Below are positions 1 to 5,752 of a stretch of DNA of 9,490 nt, in pieces. Made by a program: the position numbers and the translations under genes. Numbering within the stretch: the stretch's first letter is position 1; each line of letters starts with the position of its first letter. The stretch comes from Clostridium sp. Its GTDB lineage: Bacteria; Bacillota; Clostridia; Clostridiales; Clostridiaceae. The stretch lies in NCBI GenBank assembly GCA_018372555.1, contig JAHAIU010000105.1, positions 1 to 9,490 on the forward strand, in the 5' to 3' direction. The notes beneath the pieces were generated by a model, which did not search any database, was not told the origin of the DNA, and saw nothing but the letters and a program-made list of their open reading frames with translations.

Positions 1-792
1 TTAAAATCAATCAATGAAGCTGATTATACAAGCGATAGTTATGCAAGATTTATAGAAGCTATTCAATATGCTGAATCTATTAAAGATGGTAGTGAATACG
101 ATGTTTATAAAGGTGCTTATGATGGATTAATAGGAGCACGTTCACAATTAACTTTATTAAATAGAAATGATTTAAATGAAATGATTAAGCGTGCTGAATC
201 AATTGATTTAGATCAATATTTAGATGAAGGAAAATCAGAATTTAAAGCAGCTTTAGAAAATGCTAAAAAAGTTTATGAAACAGTTTCATTAACACAAAAA
301 CAAGTTGATGATGCTACAAAGTCATTAGGAGATTCTATAAATGCTCTAAAGAAAATTCCAGAAAGTGTATCTAAGGATGAGCTTAATAACCTTATTAAAG
401 AAGTAGAATCTTTAGATAAGAGCAAATATACTGAAGAATCATGGAATGTTATGATAGATGCATTAGCAAAAGCAAAAGAAGTTGCAAATAATGAAAATGC
501 AACTCAAGAAGAAGTAGATGAAGCTTACAGAAATCTTGAAAATGCTAAGAACTCTTTAGTTAAAAATGAAGATAAGCCAGGCGATGGAAATAAGCCAGGT
601 GATGGAGATAAGCCAGGTGAAGGAAACAACAACGGAGATGGGAGTAACAATGAAAATAATGATGGTAAGCCAAACGATGAAGGAAAATTACCTAATACAG
701 GAGGTAACTCACCAGTTGTTATAGGTTTATTAGGCTTAGCGTTATCAGCATCAGGAGTGGCTATATTTAAGAAGAAAAATAAAATCAAATAA
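1..792 (+). CDS. Cell-wall-anchored FIVAR-repeat surface protein, C-terminal part (5' end outside window)
   Basis: Frame 1 is open from base 1 to the TAA at 790-792, giving 263 visible residues; the start lies upstream, so the ATG at 181 is internal. The visible part holds three FIVAR-like helical modules (about residues 1-54, 55-119 and 124-187), each of the form hydrophobic-patterned helix, ALxxAK and xLxxA. A Gly/Pro/Asp/Asn linker (about 188-229) follows, then a complete sorting signal: LPNTG at 230-234, a hydrophobic stretch (VVIGLLGLALSASGVAIF) and the basic tail KKKNKIK. Sortase is expected to cleave after Thr and attach the protein to peptidoglycan. In clostridia FIVAR modules often sit C-terminal to secreted glycosidases such as hyaluronidases and sialidases, so the missing part may be an enzyme or adhesin; the visible part cannot decide this. 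The wall-anchor call is very secure. Confidence 0.93.
   Translation, partial: LKSINEADYTSDSYARFIEAIQYAESIKDGSEYDVYKGAYDGLIGARSQLTLLNRNDLNEMIKRAESIDLDQYLDEGKSEFKAALENAKKVYETVSLTQKQVDDATKSLGDSINALKKIPESVSKDELNNLIKEVESLDKSKYTEESWNVMIDALAKAKEVANNENATQEEVDEAYRNLENAKNSLVKNEDKPGDGNKPGDGDKPGEGNNNGDGSNNENNDGKPNDEGKLPNTGGNSPVVIGLLGLALSASGVAIFKKKNKIK
571..624 (+). repeat. 18-bp tandem repeat, three copies, coding for a KPGDG(N/D) linker
   Basis: Three contiguous copies lie at 571-588, 589-606 and 607-624, each reading roughly (G/A)ATAAGCCAGG(C/T)GATGGA; a much degraded fourth may follow at 625-642. They encode DKPGDG / NKPGDG / DKPGEG. This is the wall-spanning linker of the surface protein, and such in-frame tandem repeats are prone to copy-number change between strains. 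Confidence 0.9.
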
Positions 793-916
793 TTACTATT
801 AAAGATTTGAATAGACACAGGGGGAATATGGAACAGTAGATATATTCCTGTAATGTTAAATCAGTAGAAGTAAGGTTTTGATAAGGTTATAGTAAAATAG
901 AAATAAGTAGTTAATT

Positions 917-958
917 TTTATAGACTTAAAAGAATAAACTTTTAAGTCTATAAATTTA
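917..958 (+). terminator. Rho-independent terminator after the surface-protein gene
   Basis: A perfect 16-bp stem pairs 917-932 (TTTATAGACTTAAAAG) with 939-954 (CTTTTAAGTCTATAAA) around the 6-nt loop AATAAA, followed by a T-rich run. It lies about 125 bp beyond the stop codon. The stem is AT-rich and nearly symmetric, so it could work in both directions. A weaker, bulged hairpin (ACAGGGGG-AATAT with ATATT-CCTGT, 817-851) lies nearer the stop but has no T-run. Confidence 0.75.
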
Positions 959-985
959 TTTTTAGAAATATGAGTAGTCTAATAA

Positions 986-1252
986 AAGAATTTTGGAGGA
1001 TTAGATGAAAAAGTAAGAATAATTTCTATTTATAGTCTAATGAAGGAGTTAAATGAAATTGAAAATATTAAAAATGTAGCGATAATATATAGAAATGATA
1101 TTTACATAGATATAGTTCCATTAAGTTGCTCTAAAGTTTATGAATTAAAAGAGTTGAGAGAACAAATTATTAAATAGAATATTTATTCTATAGGTGATTC
1201 ACGGAATGACGAAAGTATGTTGGAAATAGTAAAAAAATTGTTTTGTTTTTAA
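986..1252 (+). pseudogene. Remnant of a Cof-type HAD-superfamily phosphatase (C-terminal third, in-frame stop)
   Basis: Frame 2 from 986 reads NFGGLDEKVRIISIYSLMKE..., contains YIDIVPLSCSKVYELKEL, reaches a TAG at 1175-1177, and continues in the same frame as YSIGDSRNDESMLEIVKK to a TAA at 1250-1252. YIDIVPxxxSKxxxL followed by GDSxNDxxML is the known order of conserved blocks near the C terminus of Cof/YbiV-type HAD phosphatases; GDSxND is HAD motif IV, which binds Mg2+. The catalytic DxDxT N terminus and the rest of the roughly 270-residue enzyme are absent, as is the usual region between the two blocks. There is no start codon with a ribosome binding site, and stops flank the fragment at 980-985. 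This is a decayed, internally shortened gene, not a working enzyme. Family assignment is from motif recognition. Confidence 0.75.
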
Positions 1253-1312
1253 TCATATATAGGATGAATTGGAAAATTTATATTGAAAAATCAGTTTAAT
1301 AGGAGGAGTATT

Positions 1313-2251
1313 ATGTATCCAATTAGATTCGAAAACTTATATTATGAAAAAATTTGGGGGGGAAGAGACTTTGAGGCATTCAGAGATAATATGCCTGATG
1401 GAGAAATCGGTGAAACATGGGATATAGCTTGCCATCCAAATGGAACAGGAATAGTTGCTAATGGTGAATTAAAAGGTATTAAATTTGATGAATTAATAAA
1501 TAAACTTGGACATGATTTAGTTGGTAATAAGATAACTTTAGAAAAGTTACCACTACTTATTAAATTAATAAGTTCAAAGGAAAAATTATCAGTTCAAGTT
1601 CATCCAGGAGATGAATATGCAGCAAAGCATGAATGTGACTATGGTAAAACTGAAGCTTGGTATGTTATGGATGCAAAGCTAGGTGCTTCATTAATAGTTG
1701 GAACAAAAAATTGTACTAAAGAAGAATTTGAGGAAGCAATAAAAAATAATAAAGTTGAAGAATATTTAAATAAAATAGAAGTTAAAAAGGGAGACTGTTT
1801 TTTAATAAACAGTGGATTAGTACATGCTATTTGTGAAGGTGTTATTATAGCTGAAATACAACAAAATAGTGATGTTACTTACAGAGTATATGACTATGGA
1901 AGACCTAGGGAAATACATGTAGAAAAAGCTCTTGATGTTATTAATTTTGATCTTCAATGTGAAAACTTAAGTGAAAAAACAGAAGAAGAGTTCGATGGAT
2001 ATAGTCATATCTTACTATGTAAAAATGAATACTTTGGAATTGAAAAAATAACGATAGATTCACAATATAATGATATAAGTGATATAGAAAAATTTGATAT
2101 GCTAACTTGCGTAGACGGAGAAGGAACAATAGAAGGAAAAGACTTTACAGAAAGAATAAGAACAGGAGATAGTTATTTAATTCCAGCTAGCTTAGGTGAA
2201 TACACAATTAGGGGTAAAGCTATAATTTTAAAAAGCTATCCGGTTATATAG
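1313..2251 (+). CDS. manA: Mannose-6-phosphate isomerase (type I, Zn-dependent, short Bacillus-type)
   Basis: This 312-residue cupin enzyme interconverts mannose-6-phosphate and fructose-6-phosphate in the cytosol, for mannose use or for supplying GDP-mannose and wall sugars. Start: the ATG at 1313 has AGGAGGAG (1301-1308) at ideal spacing and gives the family N terminus MYPIRFENLYYEKIWGGR. A TTG ten codons upstream has no such site. Zn ligands are in place: Gln95 and His97 in QVHP, Glu114 in KTEAW and His171 in GLVHA. The substrate-site block YRVYDYGR is at 190-197, and QQNSD at 183-187 is also typical. The length matches the roughly 315-residue firmicute form rather than the roughly 390-residue enterobacterial one. 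The gene stands alone; its neighbours are unrelated in function. The enzyme identity is secure. Confidence 0.93.
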   Translation: MYPIRFENLYYEKIWGGRDFEAFRDNMPDGEIGETWDIACHPNGTGIVANGELKGIKFDELINKLGHDLVGNKITLEKLPLLIKLISSKEKLSVQVHPGDEYAAKHECDYGKTEAWYVMDAKLGASLIVGTKNCTKEEFEEAIKNNKVEEYLNKIEVKKGDCFLINSGLVHAICEGVIIAEIQQNSDVTYRVYDYGRPREIHVEKALDVINFDLQCENLSEKTEEEFDGYSHILLCKNEYFGIEKITIDSQYNDISDIEKFDMLTCVDGEGTIEGKDFTERIRTGDSYLIPASLGEYTIRGKAIILKSYPVI

Positions 2252-2308
2252 TTTTTTAGTTATGAAATAATTATTCTTAAAAAATATAATAAATAGAAAA
2301 TAAAGGTG

Positions 2309-2350
2309 CCTCTAAGTAAATAAGTTGAAGATATATGATTTACTTAGAGG
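2309..2350 (+). promoter_or_regulatory. Perfect 13-bp hairpin burying the Shine-Dalgarno of the 26-residue ORF
   Basis: CCTCTAAGTAAAT (2309-2321) is the exact reverse complement of ATTTACTTAGAGG (2338-2350), separated by a 16-nt loop. The 3' arm contains most of AGAGGGG (2346-2352), the likely Shine-Dalgarno of the mini-ORF starting at 2362, and the 5' arm begins with the anti-SD-like CCTCT. No T-run follows, so it is a poor terminator for manA. A translation-blocking or RNA-stabilising hairpin fits better. A TATAAT at 2285-2290 could be the -10 of a short leader, but no good -35 is seen. Confidence 0.55.
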
Positions 2351-2361
2351 GGAAATTGTCT

Positions 2362-2442
2362 ATGAGTATGATATTATTAGCTATAACTGCAATTATAATA
2401 TTTGTAGCAATATTAATAGTAATTAAGCTTTACAAGGCATAA
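2362..2442 (+). CDS. Candidate 26-residue hydrophobic single-membrane-segment peptide
   Basis: ATG at 2362 opens MSMILLAITAIIIFVAILIVIKLYKA, ending at TAA 2440-2442. Almost the whole peptide is one membrane-spanning stretch with a short basic C-terminal end (KLYKA), the make-up of small membrane peptides in general. AGAGGGG (2346-2352) lies nine bases upstream and is partly locked in the 13-bp hairpin; a terminator follows within 25 bp. This gives the layout of a self-contained small transcription unit: hairpin leader, tiny ORF, terminator. I do not recognise the family. Possible roles include a type I toxin-like peptide, a small subunit of a membrane complex (KdpF- or CydX-like in size only), or a chance ORF. 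No antisense antitoxin promoter was identified. It is too short for statistics, so confidence rests on SD, hydrophobic pattern and flanking structures. Confidence 0.5.
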   Translation: MSMILLAITAIIIFVAILIVIKLYKA

Positions 2443-2465
2443 ATTTAGGCATTAAAGCACTTATA

Positions 2466-2499
2466 GGACTGTTTGTATGACAGCCCCTTTATTTTTATC
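2466..2499 (+). terminator. Rho-independent terminator after the mini-ORF
   Basis: GGACTGT (2466-2472) pairs with ACAGCCC (2480-2486) with one mismatch around a 7-nt loop, followed by a T-rich tail TTTATTTTTAT. An alternative hairpin pairs CCCTTTA (2485-2491) with TAAAAGGG (2503-2510); the two overlap and could compete. It separates the mini-ORF from the hcp promoter. Confidence 0.6.
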
Positions 2500-2556
2500 A
2501 AGTAAAAGGGATTTAAATAGTAGGAATATAAATTAATATTATAATAATTAAAAATT

Positions 2557-2570
2557 GTAACTAATGTTAC
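2557..2570 (+). promoter_or_regulatory. Candidate HcpR operator, GTAAC-TAAT-GTTAC, upstream of hcp
   Basis: A perfect 14-bp inverted repeat with 5-bp arms and a 4-bp centre has its midpoint at 2563.5. With the -10 box at 2593-2598 the predicted start is near 2605, which places the palindrome at about -41.5. That is the standard class II site for Crp/Fnr-family activators. A Crp/Fnr-type regulator is encoded just after hcp. The symmetry and spacing are seen directly; assigning it to HcpR is inference. Confidence 0.65.
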
Positions 2571-2592
2571 CGAGTTTAACTTCTAATGTTTA

Positions 2593-2598
2593 TATAAT
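2593..2598 (+). promoter_or_regulatory. hcp promoter -10 box (activator-dependent type)
   Basis: TATAAT at 2593-2598 is a perfect -10 element. The place where a -35 should be (about 2570-2576, CCGAGTT) bears no resemblance to TTGACA. A promoter with a strong -10, no -35 and a palindrome at -41.5 is what an activator-dependent gene looks like. The resulting leader to the hcp ATG would be about 44 nt. Confidence 0.65.
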
Positions 2599-2648
2599 AT
2601 AACCATAAAGTAATTAATTAAAGAATTCGAAATAGGGGGAATTGTTTT

Positions 2649-4286
2649 ATGGAAAATAAGATGTTTTGTTTTCAATGTCAAGAAACAGCAGGATGTACAG
2701 GATGTACTCAATTTGGAGTTTGTGGTAAGTCACCTGACCTTGCAAGAATGCAAGATCTTTTAGTATATGTAAGCAAAGGATTATCAGAAGTTACAACTAG
2801 ACTTAGAAAAGAAGGAAAAGAAGTTTCAAGTGAAGTAAATCACTTTATAACTATAAACTTATTTACTACAATTACTAACGCTAATTTTGATGATGAAATA
2901 TTCTATGAAAGAGTAAAAAGAGCTTTAGAGATAAAAGAAGAGTTATTAAATAAATTATCAAATAAAGATTGTTTATCAGAAGCAGCATTATGGAATGCTA
3001 CTACTAGAGAAGAATATGATGAAAAATCAAAAGTAGTTGGAGTATTAGCAACTAAGGATGAAGATATTAGAAGTTTAAGAGAACTTATAACTTATGGATT
3101 AAAAGGATTAGCAGCATATATGAAACATGCTAATGAATTAAGTTATGATAATGAAGAAGTAAGTGCTTTTATGCAAGAAACTTTAGCTAAGTTATTAAAT
3201 GATAGCTTAACAGTTGATGAATTAGTTGCCTTAACATTAGAAACAGGTAAGGTAGGGGTAGATGGTATGGCTCTACTTGATAGTGCTAATACTGGAACTT
3301 ATGGACATCCAGAAGTAACTAAGGTTAATATAGGAGTTAAAAATAATCCTGGAATATTAGTTTCAGGACATGACTTAAAGGATTTAGAGCAATTATTAGA
3401 GCAAACAAAAGGAACTGGAGTAGATGTTTATACTCACTCAGAAATGTTACCAGCTCACTACTATCCAGCATTTAAGAAATATGATCACTTTGTAGGAAAC
3501 TACGGAAATGCTTGGTGGAAGCAAAAAGAAGAATTTGAAAGCTTCAATGGACCGATATTAATGACTACAAACTGTATAGTACCACCAAAGGACAGCTATA
3601 AAGCTAGAGTATTTACAACTGGAGCTGCAGGATTCCCAGGATGTAAGCATATAGATGGAATTGATGGAGAAACTAAAGATTTCTCAGAAATAATTGAACT
3701 TGCAAAAACATGTAAAGCTCCAACAGAAATAGAAAATGGAGAAATCATTGGTGGATTTGCTCATAATCAAGTAATGCAACTTGCAGATAAAGTAGTTGAT
3801 GCTGTTAAATCAGGAGCTATAAAGAAATTCTTTGTAATGGCAGGCTGTGATGGAAGAGCTAAGTCAAGAAATTACTATACTGATTTTGCAAAGGCTCTAC
3901 CAAAAGATACTGTAATATTAACAGCAGGTTGTGCAAAATACAAATATAACAAATTAGACTTAGGAGATATTGCAGGAATTCCAAGAGTTCTAGATGCAGG
4001 TCAATGTAATGATTCATACTCATTAGCGTTAATAGCATTAAAGCTTAAAGAAGTATTTGAATTACAAGATATTAACGATTTACCAATAGCTTTCAATATA
4101 GCTTGGTATGAACAAAAGGCAGTTATAGTATTATTATCATTACTATACTTAGGAGTTAAGAATATTCATTTAGGACCAACACTACCAGCCTTCCTTTCAC
4201 CAAATGTTGCTAAGGTATTAGTTGAAAACTTTGGTATTGGTGGAATAACTAACGTAGAAGATGATTTAAAAATGTTTTTAGCATAA
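2649..4286 (+). CDS. hcp: Hybrid cluster protein / hydroxylamine reductase, class I
   Basis: This 545-residue cytosolic Fe-S enzyme reduces hydroxylamine to ammonia in vitro, reduces nitric oxide to N2O in other bacteria, and belongs to the nitrosative-stress response. The N-terminal [4Fe-4S] cysteines are Cys7, Cys10, Cys19 and Cys25 (C-x2-C-x8-C-x5-C), the spacing of class I proteins from anaerobes. All eight expected hybrid-cluster ligands are visible: His241, Glu265, Cys309, Cys400, Cys428, Cys453, Glu488 and Lys490. The length is normal for class I. Start: the ATG at 2649 has AGGGGGA (2634-2640) eight bases upstream. It has its own promoter and likely operator (2557-2598) and its own terminator, and is followed by a Crp/Fnr-type regulator on the same strand. 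No hcr reductase gene is adjacent, so its electron donor is not visible here. Identity is essentially certain. Confidence 0.97.
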   Translation: MENKMFCFQCQETAGCTGCTQFGVCGKSPDLARMQDLLVYVSKGLSEVTTRLRKEGKEVSSEVNHFITINLFTTITNANFDDEIFYERVKRALEIKEELLNKLSNKDCLSEAALWNATTREEYDEKSKVVGVLATKDEDIRSLRELITYGLKGLAAYMKHANELSYDNEEVSAFMQETLAKLLNDSLTVDELVALTLETGKVGVDGMALLDSANTGTYGHPEVTKVNIGVKNNPGILVSGHDLKDLEQLLEQTKGTGVDVYTHSEMLPAHYYPAFKKYDHFVGNYGNAWWKQKEEFESFNGPILMTTNCIVPPKDSYKARVFTTGAAGFPGCKHIDGIDGETKDFSEIIELAKTCKAPTEIENGEIIGGFAHNQVMQLADKVVDAVKSGAIKKFFVMAGCDGRAKSRNYYTDFAKALPKDTVILTAGCAKYKYNKLDLGDIAGIPRVLDAGQCNDSYSLALIALKLKEVFELQDINDLPIAFNIAWYEQKAVIVLLSLLYLGVKNIHLGPTLPAFLSPNVAKVLVENFGIGGITNVEDDLKMFLA

Positions 4287-4301
4287 TATAAATATTTAAT
4301 G

Positions 4302-4332
4302 AGGCTGCATTTATTGCAGCTTTGTTTTATTA
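4302..4332 (+). terminator. Rho-independent terminator after hcp
   Basis: GCTGCA (4304-4309) pairs with TGCAGC (4315-4320) around a 5-nt loop, extended by one G-U and one A-U pair, then TTTGTTTTATTA. It lies 15 bp after the hcp stop and separates hcp from the regulator gene, which therefore probably has its own promoter. Confidence 0.8.
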
Positions 4333-4442
4333 TTTAGGAAATTATCAAGTAGTTTTTTTATGTAATATTATGCTTATTAGTTTATAATATCATGTATATA
4401 GATAATTAAAACTATAATGAGTTACAAGCGAGAGGATAAATT

Positions 4443-5111
4443 ATGATAGAAGTTTTAAAAAAGACATGTTTCTTTAAAGGCATTAATGAAAAAGAAATAG
4501 ATGAAATATTAAAAAGTCAGCTATACTTAGTAAGGGAATATAAAAAAAATGAGGTTATAGCTAATCAAGGAGAGAAGTGTAATAGTTTATCAGTAATTCT
4601 TGAAGGAAAAGCTGTTATTCAAACTATTTATGAAAATGGAAAGGTACTAACATTATCTAATTTTAATGTAAGCGATGTATTTGCAGAAGCTTTGTTATTC
4701 TCCAAGGATAAGGAATATCCTGCAACAGTAATGGCAGTTGAAAACTGTAAGATTTTATCATTTCCAAAACAAAGTGTATTAGGGATAATGCAAAAGAATG
4801 CCAAGTTTGCTGAAAATATGTTAGAACTTTTATCACAAAAAATAGTTATATTAAATAGAAAAATTAATTTAGTAGAGTTGGATTCTATAAGAAGAAAAGT
4901 ATGTAAAATACTATTAGATAATTATAAGAAAAATAAAAGTTATATATATAAAATAGCTTCTAAGAAAGAGTTAGCTGAAGAGCTTGGAATACCAAGACCA
5001 TCACTTTCTAGGGAATTAATAAATATGAGAGATATGGGGCTTATAGAATTTAATTTAAAGGAAATAAAAATAACTAATTTAGAAGGATTGGAAGATGAGT
5101 TTTTCTCATAA
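4443..5111 (+). CDS. hcpR: Crp/Fnr-family transcriptional regulator, probable HcpR
   Basis: This 222-residue protein has an N-terminal cyclic-nucleotide-binding-like beta-barrel (about 5-120, with the NQGEKCNSLSVILEGKAVI block at 41-59), a long dimerisation helix (about 120-148) and a C-terminal winged helix-turn-helix (about 173-203). Its recognition helix region reads KELAEELGIPRPSLSRELINM. Cysteines are at 9, 46, 102 and 154; the clustered N-terminal cysteines of oxygen-sensing Fnr are absent, so it should not carry an Fnr-type [4Fe-4S] cluster. HcpR proteins in other anaerobes are Crp/Fnr members that activate hcp in response to NO, in some cases through heme. Position directly after hcp plus the palindrome at -41.5 of hcp support that role by inference. 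Start: ATG 4443 with GAGAGGA just upstream; TATAAT at 4383-4388 may be its -10, with no clear -35. Confidence 0.8.
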   Translation: MIEVLKKTCFFKGINEKEIDEILKSQLYLVREYKKNEVIANQGEKCNSLSVILEGKAVIQTIYENGKVLTLSNFNVSDVFAEALLFSKDKEYPATVMAVENCKILSFPKQSVLGIMQKNAKFAENMLELLSQKIVILNRKINLVELDSIRRKVCKILLDNYKKNKSYIYKIASKKELAEELGIPRPSLSRELINMRDMGLIEFNLKEIKITNLEGLEDEFFS

Positions 5112-5112
5112 A

Positions 5113-5155
5113 AAATAGAGCAGATTTGGATAATAGAAATCTGCTCTATTTATTT
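5113..5155 (+). terminator. Strong terminator after the regulator gene
   Basis: AAATAGAGCAGATTT (5113-5127) pairs perfectly over 15 bp with AAATCTGCTCTATTT (5137-5151) around a 9-nt loop, two bases past the stop codon. The A-run before and T-rich run after the stem would allow it to act in both directions. Confidence 0.88.
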
Positions 5156-5352
5156 GGGTATATATAAATTGTAAAGGGATAACTATCTTATACATTAATT
5201 ATAATGCTAATTTTTAAGAAATTAAAGAGTTTGATGAAAAAAATTTTTTAAAATAAAAATTTTAGGGAAAATTGTATAAAAACAATATAAATTTAGTATA
5301 AATTAATTTTAAAATAAAACCTATATACTTAATATATAAATTATGGTAGAAT

Positions 5353-5431
5353 TATACTATAATTATTTAATGTGCTAAGAGATTTAGAGAAAGCATAAAA
5401 ATAAGATACGTCTTATTTTTGTGCTTTTTTT
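5353..5431 (+). promoter_or_regulatory. Candidate transcription attenuator leader upstream of the glycerol-3-phosphate dehydrogenase operon
   Basis: TATACT (5353-5358) or TATAAT (5358-5363), with TTAATA at 5329-5334 as a weak -35, would start RNA near 5365-5370. Straight after comes TGTGCT (5371-5376), which can pair with AGCATA (5392-5397, one G-U). The same AGCATA forms part of the 5' arm of the strong terminator at 5388-5431, whose 3' arm carries TTGTGCTT, a copy of the upstream segment. The two folds exclude each other, as in antitermination-controlled leaders. Firmicute glp genes are known to be controlled by the RNA-binding antiterminator GlpP at a leader terminator. That this is such a site is inference; a short independent sRNA is the alternative. 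Confidence 0.45.
5388..5431 (+). terminator. Long-stem rho-independent terminator
   Basis: Bases 5388-5406 pair with 5411-5429 around the loop TACG, about 19 bp counting two G-U pairs (AAAGCATAAAAATAAGA against TCTTATTTTTGTGCTTT). The stem runs into seven T residues (5425-5431). It is far too strong to be chance. No gene precedes it in the 270 bp since the previous terminator, so it must end a short leader or small RNA. Confidence 0.85.
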
Positions 5432-5592
5432 GCATTTAGAAAATTATTAGGTCAATATCTTCAAATTTTTTATAAATTTAATTTTATTGAAGATAACTAA
5501 TAATAAGAATAGTACCCAAAAAGGATCTGGCATAAGTAAAAAGTCATTAATAAAGTAAATATAAAAAATAATATATAAAATAAGATAACTTT

Positions 5593-5735
5593 AAAAAATT
5601 AAAAATGAAGAAATGAAAAAATTAAAAATTAATGAAAAAACTCCTTTAGGAGTTTGGAAGGTTGAAATTTATTTATAGTAATTCCATAGGAATTACATCA
5701 ATAATTATTAATTGTTAACTGCTAATTGTTAACTG
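5593..5735. repeat. Repeat- and palindrome-rich block, possible MITE-like intergenic element
   Basis: On the left, AAAAAATTAAAAAT occurs twice (5593-5606 and 5616-5629). In the middle sit two hairpins, AAACTCC-TTTA-GGAGTTT (5638-5655) and GTAATTCC-ATA-GGAATTAC (5678-5696). On the right, TAATTGTTAACTG occurs twice, 14 bp apart (5709-5721 and 5723-5735). The order A/T-rich short repeats, central hairpins, then (T)TAATTGTTAACTG repeats resembles small dispersed intergenic elements I associate with clostridial genomes. That resemblance is from memory, and neither target-site duplications nor a second copy can be seen in the window. It ends 18 bp before the next start codon. Confidence 0.45.
5678..5696. 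promoter_or_regulatory. Perfect 19-bp palindrome GTAATTCC-ATA-GGAATTAC
   Basis: Both 8-bp arms match exactly around a 3-bp centre, 57 bp before the GlpA-like start codon. It could be an operator or simply the central hairpin of the repeat block around it. No -35/-10 pair flanks it convincingly, so the operator reading is weak. Confidence 0.35.
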
Positions 5736-5752
5736 AAAAAAGGGGTGTTTAT

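Larger units (their letters stand above)
793..1312. other. Intergenic stretch between the surface protein and manA
   Basis: This 520-bp gap holds the terminator at 917-958 and the HAD phosphatase remnant at 986-1252, and I see no intact gene. No convincing promoter for manA was found; TATATA at 1256-1261 could be a -10 box but lacks a matching -35. The remnant's upstream part was probably lost by deletion in this gap. Confidence 0.6.
5112..5752. other. AT-rich 640-bp spacer without protein genes
   Basis: No open frame here has a ribosome binding site or recognisable protein motif. The spacer contains the regulator's terminator (5113-5155), the attenuator-like unit (5353-5431), a 9-bp hairpin pairing TATCTTCAA (5456-5464) with TTGAAGATA (5487-5495), and the repeat-rich stretch at about 5593-5735. 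The segment 5160-5350 is simply A/T-rich and I see nothing definite in it. Confidence 0.6.

Noticed and set aside
525..818. Minus-strand open frame of 97 codons opposite the surface-protein gene
   Set aside because: It is the reverse shadow of the Pro/Gly-rich linker and FIVAR codons; it has no ribosome binding site and lies opposite a certain gene.
1283..1312. Upstream TTG start extending manA by ten residues
   Set aside because: The extension contains the AGGAGGAG ribosome binding site of the ATG at 1313, and the family N terminus begins at that ATG.
1941..2129. Minus-strand open frame within manA
   Set aside because: Low-complexity shadow of manA coding sequence with no start signal or recognisable motif.
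2309..2350. Terminator of manA
   Set aside because: The perfect stem is followed by GGGGAAATTGTC, not a T-run, so intrinsic termination is unlikely; SD occlusion explains it better.
5709..5735. CRISPR-like direct repeats
   Set aside because: Only two 13-bp copies with a single-base gap; no spacers and no cas genes.
5726..5752. Upstream TTG start extending the GlpA-like protein by nine residues
   Set aside because: It lies within the TAATTGTTAACTG repeat and has no SD; ATG 5753 has AGGGG and gives the canonical FAD-binding N terminus.
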